DNA of 64,000 nucleotides, taken from contig NZ_PJMS01000001.1 in assembly GCF_002846555.1 (NCBI RefSeq), forward strand, positions 3,224,001 to 3,288,000. The letters are read 5' to 3'. This DNA comes from Aquimarina sp. MAR_2010_214. Lineage in GTDB: Bacteria > Bacteroidota > Bacteroidia > Flavobacteriales > Flavobacteriaceae. The notes under the pieces were generated by a model, which searched no databases, had not been told where the DNA came from, and saw nothing but the letters and a program-made list of their open reading frames with translations. The position numbers were made by a program, and so were the translations under genes. Of the stretch, positions 49,345 to 58,026 are shown one piece after another. Within the stretch, counting starts at the first letter, position 1. Every line of letters begins with the position of its first letter.

Positions 49345-49695
49345 TTAACGCTCTCTTCCTTGTTTTATCTGATTATTCCAGCCTTCCAGCTTCTCACCTC
49401 TTGACTTCGCATTTTTTAATGCTGTGGCAACTTCTTCAAAAATATTGTATGCATCTTCCCAAGTTGATTTATCAGTAAATTTGTCTTTAAATGATTCTAA
49501 TTGTGTTTTGGTTGCTCCGCTATCAATAAGAAAATCATTCTTGATTGCTAGTTCTATCATTTCTAAAGGTGTTGGTTCTGATTCTCCAAAATTTTCATTT
49601 TCGGGGTCATAAAAATCATCACTTTCATATGTGTCCATCATGCTTGCAGAGAATTCGTAATGTACTCTTCGGGTGTCCACCATTGATTTTTCCAT
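49345..49695 (-). CDS. Hypothetical acidic protein, 116 aa
   Basis: A small acidic protein (MEKSMVDTRRVHYEFSASMMDTYESDDFYDPENENFGESEPTPLEMIELAIKNDFLIDSG..., cited in part). Start could be Met5. It has a disordered acidic N-terminus and a helical C-terminal half. It lies 66 bp downstream of the 664-aa gene on the same strand, so the two may form an operon. Acidic helical proteins next to a large effector-like gene sometimes act as inhibitors; this is only a hint. No family is recognised. Confidence 0.6.
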   Translation of the reverse strand: MEKSMVDTRRVHYEFSASMMDTYESDDFYDPENENFGESEPTPLEMIELAIKNDFLIDSGATKTQLESFKDKFTDKSTWEDAYNIFEEVATALKNAKSRGEKLEGWNNQIKQGRER

Positions 49696-49761
49696 AACTA
49701 TAAATAGGAGATGATAGCAAAAGTGTATCTTTTGTCAATATTTAATATGAAAATAAAGATG

Positions 49762-51756
49762 CTAGGAGAAATACTTTTTGAGGCTTTTAAAGCTCTTAAA
49801 CCTGTATTTAAACTTGTCTAAAAGAATTTGCATTATTTTAGAGTCTTTAAGAAATTTTGTAGTATTAGAAACTACTATGTCTTCGAAATAACGCTTGTCT
49901 AACATCAGGAATGCGTGATGATATATCTTAGGATCTAGCTCATATGAATTAAGTCCAACTCCTGAAAATATATGAAATGTTTTCTTTCCTTTTATGGGCT
50001 TGTCGAACATCATATTGGTTATTTTGTGTTCAGTATGACTTTCTAAATGTGCAGTTAAGTGTCCCAGGTACTCTTCTATATAGCCTTCATAAGTAACTTT
50101 CTTATTTACCGTCAATATCATATTGGCAAGTGAATCAATGGTACAATGTAATGCTAATATGTAGTGTTGTTCCTTAAATGAGACACCAATAAACAGATAA
50201 TAGTTTCCTTCGTAGTGACTGGCCTCTTTTAATCGTTTGTGGTGATATAGATAATTATCTGTATCCGGATAAGACAATGTAGCTAATTCTCTTCGGGAGA
50301 GATATATTTTATCTATATTATTAATATCTAGCATTGCAAAATCTTTAAAGGTTAAGTACCCATTGTATAAACTGCTAAAATTATCTGTTGTTAATATTGT
50401 TTTACTTAAGTAATAGAATATTTCTCGTACTGCTATATTTTCAGATTCATTCACCTTGTTCTCAGGGTAAATTGTTGAACTGATACTTAATATTTTATTT
50501 TTTCCATGGTCGTCTATGATTGCAACGACATTTTTGTGCTTAGTTGGGTCTATAGCACTCGTCATTTTAATATGTAAATGACTGGATTGAAAAAGAACTT
50601 CTCCTTTGTAATGACTAGTGTCTTCACAGTTTATTCTGTATCTATTGACTGTTAGCTTGTCTTTATCATTATCGAAAATAAATTGCCAATGAAATACTCG
50701 AATATGGTCAGGCTCATGATCAATACGAGAAAAGGAGTACCAATCATAATCTTTGTTAATGGGGTATTTGAATAACTTTTTTAGCAAGCCATACCCTTTT
50801 CTACCTTTTCTGATGCGATGATGATCGTTTCTATGCTTCAAATTACCTAACGCAGATTTATCAAATAGCCTTATGTGTTCTGCCTTATGTCTACTTAAAT
50901 AATAAACGATCTTTTTTTCAATGGGAGTTATATAATCTCTTGTTTTAATGTAATCACAAGGTTTTGATAGGAATTCTACTTTACTTTTATTATTCCTTTT
51001 TCGGAATACCATATGCGCTAGGGTAGTTGAGATAAATCCTGTAGAGATCGCCCCTGCGTTTAAAACAATATCTTCCTCATCTTTTTCGAGTTTTAGTTCG
51101 TCAAGACTATTTAGTTCAATGATACACTGAATAAACATATCATTATTATTAAGTTTTAAGAGTAACTTTTCTTTAAGAAAATAACCGATCCCTTTTGTCT
51201 CAATAGATCGGTTATTGTAACTGAGATTGAAGTGTACGAAAAAATCATTTTCATTATCCCTTGGTGCATCAAGCCATAAATGATTTATTTTAACACCAGT
51301 TTTATCTTTATAATAAACTTCCCATCCACCCAATAGTAATTGAACTAAGTCTATTCTTTTTTTTTCGTTTTCCTTCAAATTATGTCCCGTATCAGGATCA
51401 ATTTCATAGATATGTTTGTATGCCCATAAAGGCGGATATCCTAGAAAAGCAGCCATTACCATATTGGGACTAAAGGTTCTATCTATTTCATCGGAATTAT
51501 AATCTTCATTGAAGTATTTATTAAATATGTCGTAGCTTAAATAATGCTCAGGATGATCCTCATTTTTGTTGTTATTTACTTTTATGACCTCTTTGTATTG
51601 AGGGTATAGTTCAATGGTTTCATTAATCCAACAAACAAAATATTCACGTTGTATCTCTGCAGAATAAGTAATATTTCCGACTTCCCCTTGGGCTATTCTT
51701 AAGAGGTGTTGATGCATAAATGGGGGGATTTTTTTCTTTCCTTTTGGTTCAAACAT
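49762..51756 (-). CDS. Large uncharacterised cargo protein, 664 aa
   Basis: The main cargo of the integrase island. It starts MFEPKGKKKIPPFMHQHLLRIAQG and has no signal peptide or TM helix. Residues ~1-130 are helical. A charged His/Arg/Lys-rich segment lies at ~300-325 (NLKHRNDHHRIRKGRKGYGLL). Residues ~335-445 are beta-rich with aromatic residues (YDWYSFSRIDHEP, RVFHWQFIFDN, HYKGEVLFQSSHLHIKM) and resemble a ligand-sensing beta domain. The C-terminal ~200 residues are mixed alpha/beta. I do not recognise a family. A defence role is possible from position only. Confidence 0.65.
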   Translation of the reverse strand: MFEPKGKKKIPPFMHQHLLRIAQGEVGNITYSAEIQREYFVCWINETIELYPQYKEVIKVNNNKNEDHPEHYLSYDIFNKYFNEDYNSDEIDRTFSPNMVMAAFLGYPPLWAYKHIYEIDPDTGHNLKENEKKRIDLVQLLLGGWEVYYKDKTGVKINHLWLDAPRDNENDFFVHFNLSYNNRSIETKGIGYFLKEKLLLKLNNNDMFIQCIIELNSLDELKLEKDEEDIVLNAGAISTGFISTTLAHMVFRKRNNKSKVEFLSKPCDYIKTRDYITPIEKKIVYYLSRHKAEHIRLFDKSALGNLKHRNDHHRIRKGRKGYGLLKKLFKYPINKDYDWYSFSRIDHEPDHIRVFHWQFIFDNDKDKLTVNRYRINCEDTSHYKGEVLFQSSHLHIKMTSAIDPTKHKNVVAIIDDHGKNKILSISSTIYPENKVNESENIAVREIFYYLSKTILTTDNFSSLYNGYLTFKDFAMLDINNIDKIYLSRRELATLSYPDTDNYLYHHKRLKEASHYEGNYYLFIGVSFKEQHYILALHCTIDSLANMILTVNKKVTYEGYIEEYLGHLTAHLESHTEHKITNMMFDKPIKGKKTFHIFSGVGLNSYELDPKIYHHAFLMLDKRYFEDIVVSNTTKFLKDSKIMQILLDKFKYRFKSFKSLKKYFS

Positions 51757-52047
51757 TATGAATCTCTAATGGTTTTAAGGTGATACTTTGCTTCAAGGGG
51801 ATAAAAAATAAATCAAAAAAGGGGTAAAAAAAATCAGAACAAAGAAAATATGGATTTGGAGCGGGGAATTTCCTGAGTAAGAACCACACTTATCTTTTGT
51901 TAAACCTCAAATTTACTGTAACTCAGAGAGTTTAACAAAGTTTTAGTCGAATAATTTAGATAGGTTTTATTATAAATCGCTGAAATACAGTATCTAATGT
52001 AATATTGTAAAGCGCGCACATTTTGTTTAATTCTAAAATCATTAAAA

Positions 52048-52383
52048 ATGAAGAAAGCTGAAATAATAGAGAGTGTGATACATATATTAACACTGATAAT
52101 AGTTGTGATCTATTTTAGTCACAAAAGAAGTCAGGACAATGATTTCGAAAATTTAAAAAAAATCAAAACCCAAAAAGTATTAAATATAAAAGACAGTTTA
52201 AATGAGGGCGTGATAATTTATTGCCCTTCCGATGGACAAGTTTCAAAAGGCTTTGGCAGTATAATTATTTTTTTTCAAGATAATTGTGCTTGGATGTTGG
52301 CACTATTGACTATCATAAATATGATATGCAAATTTTTATCAAAGGTTTTTAAGAAAAAGAGGGATCGAGCTGGGTTTTATTAG
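52048..52383 (+). CDS. Small two-TM membrane protein
   Basis: A 111-aa protein with an N-terminal TM helix (about residues 8-24, SVIHILTLIIVVIYF), a short soluble loop and a second hydrophobic stretch (about 70-97). The C-terminus is basic (KVFKKKRDR). The last codons run into the tRNA 3' fragment, so the C-terminus was probably shaped by element integration. Function is unknown. It is divergent from the 664-aa gene. Confidence 0.5.
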   Translation: MKKAEIIESVIHILTLIIVVIYFSHKRSQDNDFENLKKIKTQKVLNIKDSLNEGVIIYCPSDGQVSKGFGSIIIFFQDNCAWMLALLTIINMICKFLSKVFKKKRDRAGFY

Positions 52384-52417
52384 AACCTGCTAGGTTCGAG
52401 CCCTAGTAGGCCAACGG
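52383..52417 (+). other. 3' fragment of a second tRNA, probable attachment site
   Basis: The plus strand has a complete T arm (CTAGG, loop TTCGAGC, CCTAG) followed by the acceptor 3' strand TAGGCCA. The rest of the tRNA is missing. It differs from the fragment at 47831 and is followed by a strong terminator, as expected at an intact tRNA 3' end. It marks an integration boundary; tRNA identity cannot be assigned. Confidence 0.7.
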
Positions 52418-52422
52418 AAAAA

Positions 52423-52461
52423 GCCCTGAGTATATAAGTACTCAGGGCTTTCGTTTTTTAT
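52423..52461 (+). terminator. Intrinsic terminator after the tRNA fragment
   Basis: AAAGCCCTGAGTA pairs with TACTCAGGGCTTT around a short AT-rich loop and is followed by a T-rich tail. Confidence 0.8.
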
Positions 52462-52525
52462 TGGTACAACAGTGGTACAACATTAGTCAGTTTTTCTTGT
52501 GGTCTATATCACAATCAATATAAGG

Positions 52526-52888
52526 TTATTTTTGCGACGAAAGATTTTTGATAAATTTTCCTATAGCATTTTGGTTTTCCACGGACAACTGACAAAAATC
52601 GTCTTTGATTTTATGATATTCCTTTTCATTAATTGCTGCTTTGGATGGACGTAATACAACTGAATCGTCTTCATAGTGTTCAAAAAAGTAATTAGCATCA
52701 CAATCAAGCAGCTTGGCAAATTGATATAACCTGCTGGAAGAAATTCTATTCCTGCCTTTTTCATATTTCTGAATCTGCTGAAAAGTAACCCCTACACTTT
52801 TAGCTAATTCTTCCTGAGATATTTTACATTGATTTCGTTTTTTTCTGAGTTGTTGACCGACATATAGATCGACTGGATGCTCTGGCAT
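52526..52888 (-). CDS. XRE-family helix-turn-helix regulator
   Basis: A 120-aa regulator starting at Met 52888 (MPEHPVDLYVGQQLRKKRNQ). The HTH_3 domain covers about residues 8-66 (ISQEELAKSVGVTFQQIQKYEKGRNRISSSRLYQFAKLL), followed by a short acidic tail. The VDxxVGxxLRxxR ... TFQQxQKYExGxNRI pattern is the one common in alphaproteobacterial XRE regulators, and is unusual for Flavobacteriaceae. An AGAGGA purine stretch lies shortly upstream of the start. A longer reading from 52927 is less likely. Confidence 0.85.
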   Translation of the reverse strand: MPEHPVDLYVGQQLRKKRNQCKISQEELAKSVGVTFQQIQKYEKGRNRISSSRLYQFAKLLDCDANYFFEHYEDDSVVLRPSKAAINEKEYHKIKDDFCQLSVENQNAIGKFIKNLSSQK

Positions 52889-52927
52889 ATAGATGTTCCT
52901 CTTCGTTTTTATAAAGGGGAGACACAT

Positions 52928-53751
52928 CCATAAAATGCCGGATGTCGCCAGAACCTACCACTCACGTTGCAGGTGCAGTGCTTTTAGCTTTCGCTTGGAC
53001 ATAACACCACCATCCGGCTACTTGAAACCGGAATTTTGTGTATAGGGTATCCATTGCGTGCTATCAAGAGCCGCGTGAGTGTACAAAAAGGACTGGCGAT
53101 CCCCACAACCTACTATATGCAAGCTGCGCTGGTACTATTGAACAAAACGGACTGCAACTCAAGCGAAATTTGTCATTTTTATGCGTGATGAATCGATTTT
53201 TGGCGGCGAGTTTCCAAAAGCTGCAAGGAATTTGGGTCATTTTATGAATGCACTTCCCTCACCTAGCACTGAGGATTATAAATACGGTCTTGGTTCCCTA
53301 CTCACATTCGTAAAAAGTATCTTAGCAAAAAAGTCGTTTTTAGCCTCATACAGCGATGAAAACAATTTAGCTATGATGTTCCTGTCAATATCCTATTACC
53401 TCGCTCAGTGATAAGATTTGATGTCTCTGGCGACACTCTGAGTCCCACTCACACTCCGCTCTAATTTTTGCCAAGCCCTTGAGATGTTTCCACAGATTCG
53501 ATACTGGTTATTGATATTGGATATTACCATAAATTCCAGTTATATGTTACTTATGAGCGCATAGCGAATGCATTATGGTATTGCGTAGCAATGGGAGAGT
53601 GAAGCGAGGGTCGGAGTTACGTGTGCGAAGTCACACTAGTTAATATCTTATGGCGGTAGCCATTCATTTACAGACTAAAGGTTGTCTAGGATTAGAACTA
53701 TCACTTTGGGTGATGTAGATTCAGAGATTTATGGGAGGTCTAGATTCTTAC
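52928..53751. other. Non-coding region, relatively GC-rich, with hairpins
   Basis: I see no convincing gene here; two frames (53038-53247 and 53181-53411) are short and overlapping, the second slightly more protein-like. The region is richer in G+C than its surroundings. Inverted repeats include ATTGC-GTA-GCAAT (53580-53592) and GTGTG-N6-CACAC (53621-53636), in a GAGGGTCGGAGTTACGT context. It may hold an origin of transfer or a partially decayed gene. Confidence 0.4.
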
Positions 53752-54240
53752 TTATCCACAGGAACATTCTTGTTCTTTATTCTAAAGTTTGTTCTTGTTC
53801 TTGTTCGGAAAGAAAATAACATGTAATATCAATAGGATATTTGGTTATAAACTAGTTCTCGTCACGTTGAGGCTAGTTCTTGTCACATTACAGCTAGTTC
53901 TTGTCACAGTTAAAACCAGTTCCTGTCACAGTTAAACTAGTTTTTGTCACAACTAATTTTCACATTATTCACAGATACAGAATTTAAAAACTAGTTCTTG
54001 TCACGCGCACAACGTACTTTTCTTACATTATAATATTCTCTTTAAAAACAGTGGCTTATATGATGCTAGTTAACTAAAAACTATTGTTAAAAACTAGTTC
54101 TTGTCACAAGACCAAAAACAGTAACTATTATTAATAAATTTCTGAGCTTTATTATATGCTTTTACAGAATCTTAAAACTAGTTTTTGTCACAATCTATAA
54201 AAAGACTTGCTAGTTGATAAAACAATGTGCTAGTTTTTAA
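53752..54240 (+). other. Iteron-type replication origin (oriV) with DnaA boxes
   Basis: This AT-rich region combines a perfect DnaA box TTATCCACA (53752-53760), a second one TTATTCACA (53965-53973), and eight iterons (see separate entry). It lies directly before the Rep_3-like initiator gene, with half-iterons CTAGTT close to the start codon that may serve for autoregulation. It should be the vegetative origin of a plasmid or of a plasmid-like integrated element. Confidence 0.85.
53852..54191 (+). repeat. Eight direct iterons, consensus CTAGTTCTTGTCAC
   Basis: Copies start at 53852, 53873, 53894, 53916, 53937, 53991, 54094 and 54178. Most differ by 0-2 bases in the middle (TTCTCG, TTCTTG, TTCCTG, TTTTTG). 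The first five are spaced 21-22 bp, two helical turns, so the initiator would bind on one DNA face. This is the typical layout for theta-replicating, Rep_3 plasmids. Confidence 0.95.
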
Positions 54241-54243
54241 CCT

Positions 54244-55233
54244 ATGGGAAATGATATTCGCACTATCGAAGTAAAGCCAAGTAAGGACACCATGATTAAA
54301 GCTGGTGAACTAGTTGATGTAGTAGAAGTGACTCCCCTCACCCTAACTGACCGGAAAATTTATAATCTATTAATAGACAATGCGGATAAAGATATAGCAA
54401 AACCTGTGGAGCATTCAATCGATAAAGAAAAACTACAACTATCTAGGCGCGGCAATGAGCGAATAGATGATACAATTGAGCGTCTTATGGGAGGAATAGC
54501 AAAAATTAAAACAATTCGTAATGGTGAGTCAGCAACTCTACGTGTTCAACTACTCGGAAGAAACATTGAGCATACCCGTAAAGATGGCAAATTTTATTAT
54601 ACTTTCGATCCTATATTACGGGAAGTATTCTCTGATAGCACTGTATTTGCTCGCTTGAAAACAGATGTAATGCTTTCATTCAATGGAAAATATGCACTGG
54701 CATTATATGAGATGACTGCAAAGCGTATTAACATGCGAAAAACAGAAGAAATTTTTTCTATTACAGAGTTTAGAAATCTTCTTAATGTTCCAAAAGGCAA
54801 GCTTAAAACTTGGAATAATTTTAAAAGCTTTGCTATCGACCCTGCTGTAGCAGAAGTAAACCAACTAGCAACTGATTTTAGGGTAGAAATTAACGGAATC
54901 AAACAAGGCCGTAGCTTTGTCGAAATAGAAATGAAATGGTGGAGAACTGCACCTGATGGAGAGGAATCTGCAATTAATGAACTTACATATTCTAAGACAG
55001 GACGTAAGGCAAGGCGCGAAGGAACAACTGAAGAAATAATACTCCCCTCTACTGAACTAAAACATTTACTTACTGATCAAGCACAAGAAAATGCACGCAA
55101 AATTCTAATGAAAGGCCATAACCGTATGGGCTTACAAAATGCTATTCAGCAATGGGAAGAAGCATTTAGTAACAAAGAAAGACCTGATAATCCAAATGGA
55201 GCTTTTATAGCCTTTTGCAAGAAAATAGCATAA
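54244..55233 (+). CDS. Replication initiator protein, Rep_3 superfamily-like
   Basis: A 329-aa initiator that would bind the iterons and load the replisome. The two winged-helix domains are visible: WH1 at about residues 30-145 (LTLTDRKIYNLLIDNA ... RIDDTIERLMGGI) and WH2 at about 150-235 (LSFNGKYALALYEMTAKRI ... FSITEFRNLLNVPKGKLKTWNNFKSFAIDPAVAEVN). The WNNFKxxxIDPAVxEVN pattern is characteristic of Rep_3 proteins. The gene follows the iteron array by about 50 bp, which fits autoregulation. No clear Shine-Dalgarno site is present. Confidence 0.88.
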   Translation: MGNDIRTIEVKPSKDTMIKAGELVDVVEVTPLTLTDRKIYNLLIDNADKDIAKPVEHSIDKEKLQLSRRGNERIDDTIERLMGGIAKIKTIRNGESATLRVQLLGRNIEHTRKDGKFYYTFDPILREVFSDSTVFARLKTDVMLSFNGKYALALYEMTAKRINMRKTEEIFSITEFRNLLNVPKGKLKTWNNFKSFAIDPAVAEVNQLATDFRVEINGIKQGRSFVEIEMKWWRTAPDGEESAINELTYSKTGRKARREGTTEEIILPSTELKHLLTDQAQENARKILMKGHNRMGLQNAIQQWEEAFSNKERPDNPNGAFIAFCKKIA

Positions 55234-55329
55234 CATCAAATAACATATAGCTTTTGTTAATAAACATTATATCATCTATTTGATACTCAAAATAGCCAAC
55301 AGTGGAATATGTAAGGATAGGAATCAGAC

Positions 55330-55593
55330 TTATTCAGGAACTTTTACCCCATATTTAACAAATAAAAGTGCTAAAGCCTCCTCGGTTAAGTCTGGTACGT
55401 TTTTCCCAGATTTTCCCTTCTCATTAAGGGCTAATTTTTCCAACTCTCTTTGATAGTCGGGTCTAAAACGAATTGTTTTTGGTGATCTTATAGGTTTAGA
55501 TTTCTTAGCACTTTCATTAGCGCCCTTCCCTTTGGATGGAAGTATCTTTTTGTTTTTATTTTTGAAACTTGATACGTCATTCTTGGATGGCAT
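55330..55593 (-). CDS. Small ParA partner protein (putative ParB-like/ribbon-helix-helix)
   Basis: An 87-aa basic protein. I start it at ATG 55593, one base after the parA stop codon, giving MPSKNDVSSFKNKNKK; a longer reading from 55605 overlaps parA. The N-terminus is Lys-rich and disordered, and the C-terminal half (TIRFRPDYQRELEKLALNEKGKSGKNVPDLTEEALALLFVKYG) fits a small ribbon-helix-helix DNA-binding domain. By position it should be the centromere-binding partner of ParA. Confidence 0.7.
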   Translation of the reverse strand: MPSKNDVSSFKNKNKKILPSKGKGANESAKKSKPIRSPKTIRFRPDYQRELEKLALNEKGKSGKNVPDLTEEALALLFVKYGVKVPE

Positions 55594-55594
55594 A

Positions 55595-56236
55595 CTACAC
55601 CTCATCTATATATTGATAAATTTCATCGAATTGAGCCTTTACATCTCGATAGTGATAGTTGAGCAAAGGATCACTTGCACATAACTGGGCTATTGATTTT
55701 TCTTTTTCAAAAATAGCTTCAAAGGCATTTGATAATTTTAACGGCTTCATTGGAAGTTTGATATTTGATTCCTTTAAGGCTTTCTTAATATTTTGGAAAT
55801 CATTGCTTTTATCCCATTCCTTCCTTCCAAAATGCTCTTTCCTGCCTTTTGCTAGCTTTGTGGCTACCACTAAGCACTGTCCGGTAAAGTCTTCAAGATC
55901 ATATATTTCGTCTATAGTTCCTATCCCACTAGCCAGTGATTTCACATTATTTTCAATAGGGATAATAACCAAATCAGATTGACATATTGCCGAAGTAATG
56001 CTGTGCGATTCTTTAGATATTGCCCCAGCTAAATCAAACACAACATCAATATCATCAGGAAATAATGGAAATGATTCAGTAAGATCGAGTGCAATTAGTC
56101 TTTCATCTGGAATAAAACTGTCATAAACATGAAAAGCTTCATTTGTTCCAATTGCATATTCATGGTCTAAGGCAATATTAGTTGCAATAGGTGTTTTGCC
56201 AACTCCTCCCTTACCTTGGTATACCGTAATTTTCAT
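55595..56236 (-). CDS. parA: ParA-family partition ATPase
   Basis: A 213-aa deviant-Walker-type ATPase. The Walker A motif QGKGGVGKT is at residues 7-15; the residue after GKT is Pro rather than the usual Ser/Thr. The A' region VVFDLAGAIS and the B-like LVIIPIENN follow. ParA proteins use ATP and nonspecific DNA binding to move plasmid copies apart. A good Shine-Dalgarno site (AGGAGA, nine bases before ATG) is present, unlike typical Bacteroidota genes. The AT-rich repeat region 56282-56561 lies just upstream. Confidence 0.88.
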   Translation of the reverse strand: MKITVYQGKGGVGKTPIATNIALDHEYAIGTNEAFHVYDSFIPDERLIALDLTESFPLFPDDIDVVFDLAGAISKESHSITSAICQSDLVIIPIENNVKSLASGIGTIDEIYDLEDFTGQCLVVATKLAKGRKEHFGRKEWDKSNDFQNIKKALKESNIKLPMKPLKLSNAFEAIFEKEKSIAQLCASDPLLNYHYRDVKAQFDEIYQYIDEV

Positions 56237-56281
56237 AGTAATAATTCTCCTATAGCTATAAGTAAAACAATATAACTGTAT

Positions 56282-56561
56282 AACAATATCTCAACATTAC
56301 GTTATCTCACAATATTGATAAGTCGTTATTTAGATATGTCTATATGTTATTTATAACACATATTAACCTTTTGCTATATCGATATATGCATATAACGTTA
56401 TATCGACTTTCCGCTATTATTACATATTGTACTGTATATATTACAATATACCGACATATCGTTATTACAATATATAGGTATATCAATAGTATTGTATATT
56501 GACTTAACCAGATCATTATATCTCGGAATATTGATATATTGGTATGTTGTTATATCGACTT
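56282..56561. repeat. AT-rich repeat region, candidate partition site
   Basis: A 280-bp stretch that is very AT-rich and built from many ATATYGA-type elements. GTTATATCGACTT occurs exactly at 56397-56409 and 56549-56561, with a variant GTATATTGACTT at 56494-56505; ATATCGATATAT and ATATTGATATAT also occur. It lies directly upstream of parA and downstream of the primase-like gene. Repeated sites at this position are typical of parS/centromere and parA operator regions. Confidence 0.6.
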
Positions 56562-57482
56562 AAAGGAATCCTTCACCAACCAATCATTCAGATCATCATA
56601 ATTCGCATAGAGTAGATGCTTATGATGCACATAAGAGGTGAGGGGGGTGAATAGCTTTCTGGCGTCCTCCGCCTTTGTATCAAGCCAAGTAATGATGGTT
56701 TGGTAGTCATTCGCTTCGATAAACTCAATCGCTCTAGGAACAAACGACAATGAGTTTAGCACCAATACGTCATTGGGTAATGCATCTTTGTATTTACCGA
56801 TAACTATAGCAGACATAAAATCAAAGAAACCCTCGAAGATTTCAATAGTGGTGTGATTTTGCCCTTTGAAGGTGGTGAAGTATTTTGGTGAGCAAGAAAG
56901 CTTATTATATTTATTACGTAGCTCGAAACCGACTTTGTCATTCTGGAAGCCAAGGGTAAAATATATCTTATCATTACTGTTCACGGAATAATTCACTTCA
57001 GATACGATGGCTCGTGTTTGGGCTGAGTTCTTTTCGCCAAGTGATATCAATTCCATTGTTGCGACACGTTTGGGAATCTTGCGTGATGACAGATAGTTAA
57101 TCAGGGCAGGGTGCTGTAATGGTTTGATGGATTCAATGGTAATACCTGATTCTACATCCTTGCTATATACTTCATGTGTTACATTAACATTCGTATTGAG
57201 TGTAGCATATGGACGTAGAAATGCCATTACTGCGCCAAAGGATTCATCATTAATGTACTCTTTCACAAAGCTGAAAATATTGCCGCCTTTACCAAGTCCA
57301 AAGTCATACCAGACATAGCCACCACTTTTGAGTTCCACTTTAAAGCTTGGGTTATCATCCCCAACTCGCAAAGGGGATTTATACCAGAGTTTATGAGCTG
57401 AACCTTTGCCCTGTAGAGGTTGATGCCCCAATTGCTGGAGCAAATGAGGCAATGATATTTTTTTAGCATCTTCGTAATCCAT
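56550..57482 (-). CDS. Toprim/DnaG-like primase fragment protein of mobile elements
   Basis: A 310-aa protein of the type found in Bacteroidota mobile elements. The N-terminal ~90 residues resemble the DnaG zinc-binding region (LWYKSPLRVGDDNPSFKVELKSGGYVWYDFGLGKGGNIFSFV) but the CHC2 cysteines are absent. The toprim domain occupies about residues 205-300, with the acidic IEIFEGFFDFMSA, VLVLNSLSF and ITWLDTKAEDARK. It probably acts in primer synthesis or replication of the element. A Shine-Dalgarno site (AGGAG, 4 bp spacing) precedes the start. Confidence 0.82.
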   Translation of the reverse strand: MDYEDAKKISLPHLLQQLGHQPLQGKGSAHKLWYKSPLRVGDDNPSFKVELKSGGYVWYDFGLGKGGNIFSFVKEYINDESFGAVMAFLRPYATLNTNVNVTHEVYSKDVESGITIESIKPLQHPALINYLSSRKIPKRVATMELISLGEKNSAQTRAIVSEVNYSVNSNDKIYFTLGFQNDKVGFELRNKYNKLSCSPKYFTTFKGQNHTTIEIFEGFFDFMSAIVIGKYKDALPNDVLVLNSLSFVPRAIEFIEANDYQTIITWLDTKAEDARKLFTPLTSYVHHKHLLYANYDDLNDWLVKDSFKSI

Positions 57483-57537
57483 AGTTCTCCTGCTTTATTC
57501 ATTAAACACAATCTTTATTCCAAAGAGGTGAGGGGGC

Positions 57538-58026
57538 TTATAATTCTCCTTCATCAGCAATGGATCGATAGCCTTCTCTGGAAATGATTAAATGATCTAG
57601 TATGGTTATACCAAGAATCTCACCAGCATGCTTCATGCGTTCTGTAAGTTTCTTATCTGCATTACTAGGCGTTAATGAACCACTAGGATGATTGTGGCAT
57701 AATATAATACCAGAAGCTAAACACTTAATGGCACCACAAAATACTTTCGCGGGATCTGCCAATGCATATGAGATTCCTCCTGTCGAAATAGTCACAATAG
57801 CAAGTACCTGATTCGTTCTGTTGAGATACATGGCTTTAAATGTTTCAAAGGCATCAATCGTATCATAATCCCAAGATTCCTTAAATAATAGTGCTGCATC
57901 TTTTGACCATTTTATCTTAATGCGATCACAGGCTTTCACTTTATTAGCATAGATGATTTTTGCTTCAGATACTTTGCTCAGAAGGGTGTTTGTTGTCTTC
58001 ATTTTAGTATGTTTTAGGTTAGACAT
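57538..58026 (-). CDS. RadC-like JAB/MPN domain protein
   Basis: A 162-aa RadC-family protein. The JAMM metal motif is intact: HNHPSGSLTPSNADKK (H-x-H ... D) at about residues 109-124, with upstream LNRTNQVLAIVTISTGG. Short RadC-like proteins with this motif are frequent on plasmids and integrative elements; the function is unsettled. Start 58026 is supported by a perfect Shine-Dalgarno sequence TAGGAGG six bases before ATG, although an internal Met nine codons later is possible. Confidence 0.88.
   Translation of the reverse strand: MSNLKHTKMKTTNTLLSKVSEAKIIYANKVKACDRIKIKWSKDAALLFKESWDYDTIDAFETFKAMYLNRTNQVLAIVTISTGGISYALADPAKVFCGAIKCLASGIILCHNHPSGSLTPSNADKKLTERMKHAGEILGITILDHLIISREGYRSIADEGEL

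Noticed and set aside
53038..53411. Two short overlapping plus-strand frames before the origin
   Set aside because: They lack known motifs and good start signals, and lie in a hairpin-rich non-coding region. The second is somewhat protein-like and could be a relic, so this is not certain.
52928..56600. CRISPR array (because of the many short repeats)
   Set aside because: The 14-bp iterons have 7-8 bp spacers in the regular part, far too short for a CRISPR array, and no cas genes are present.
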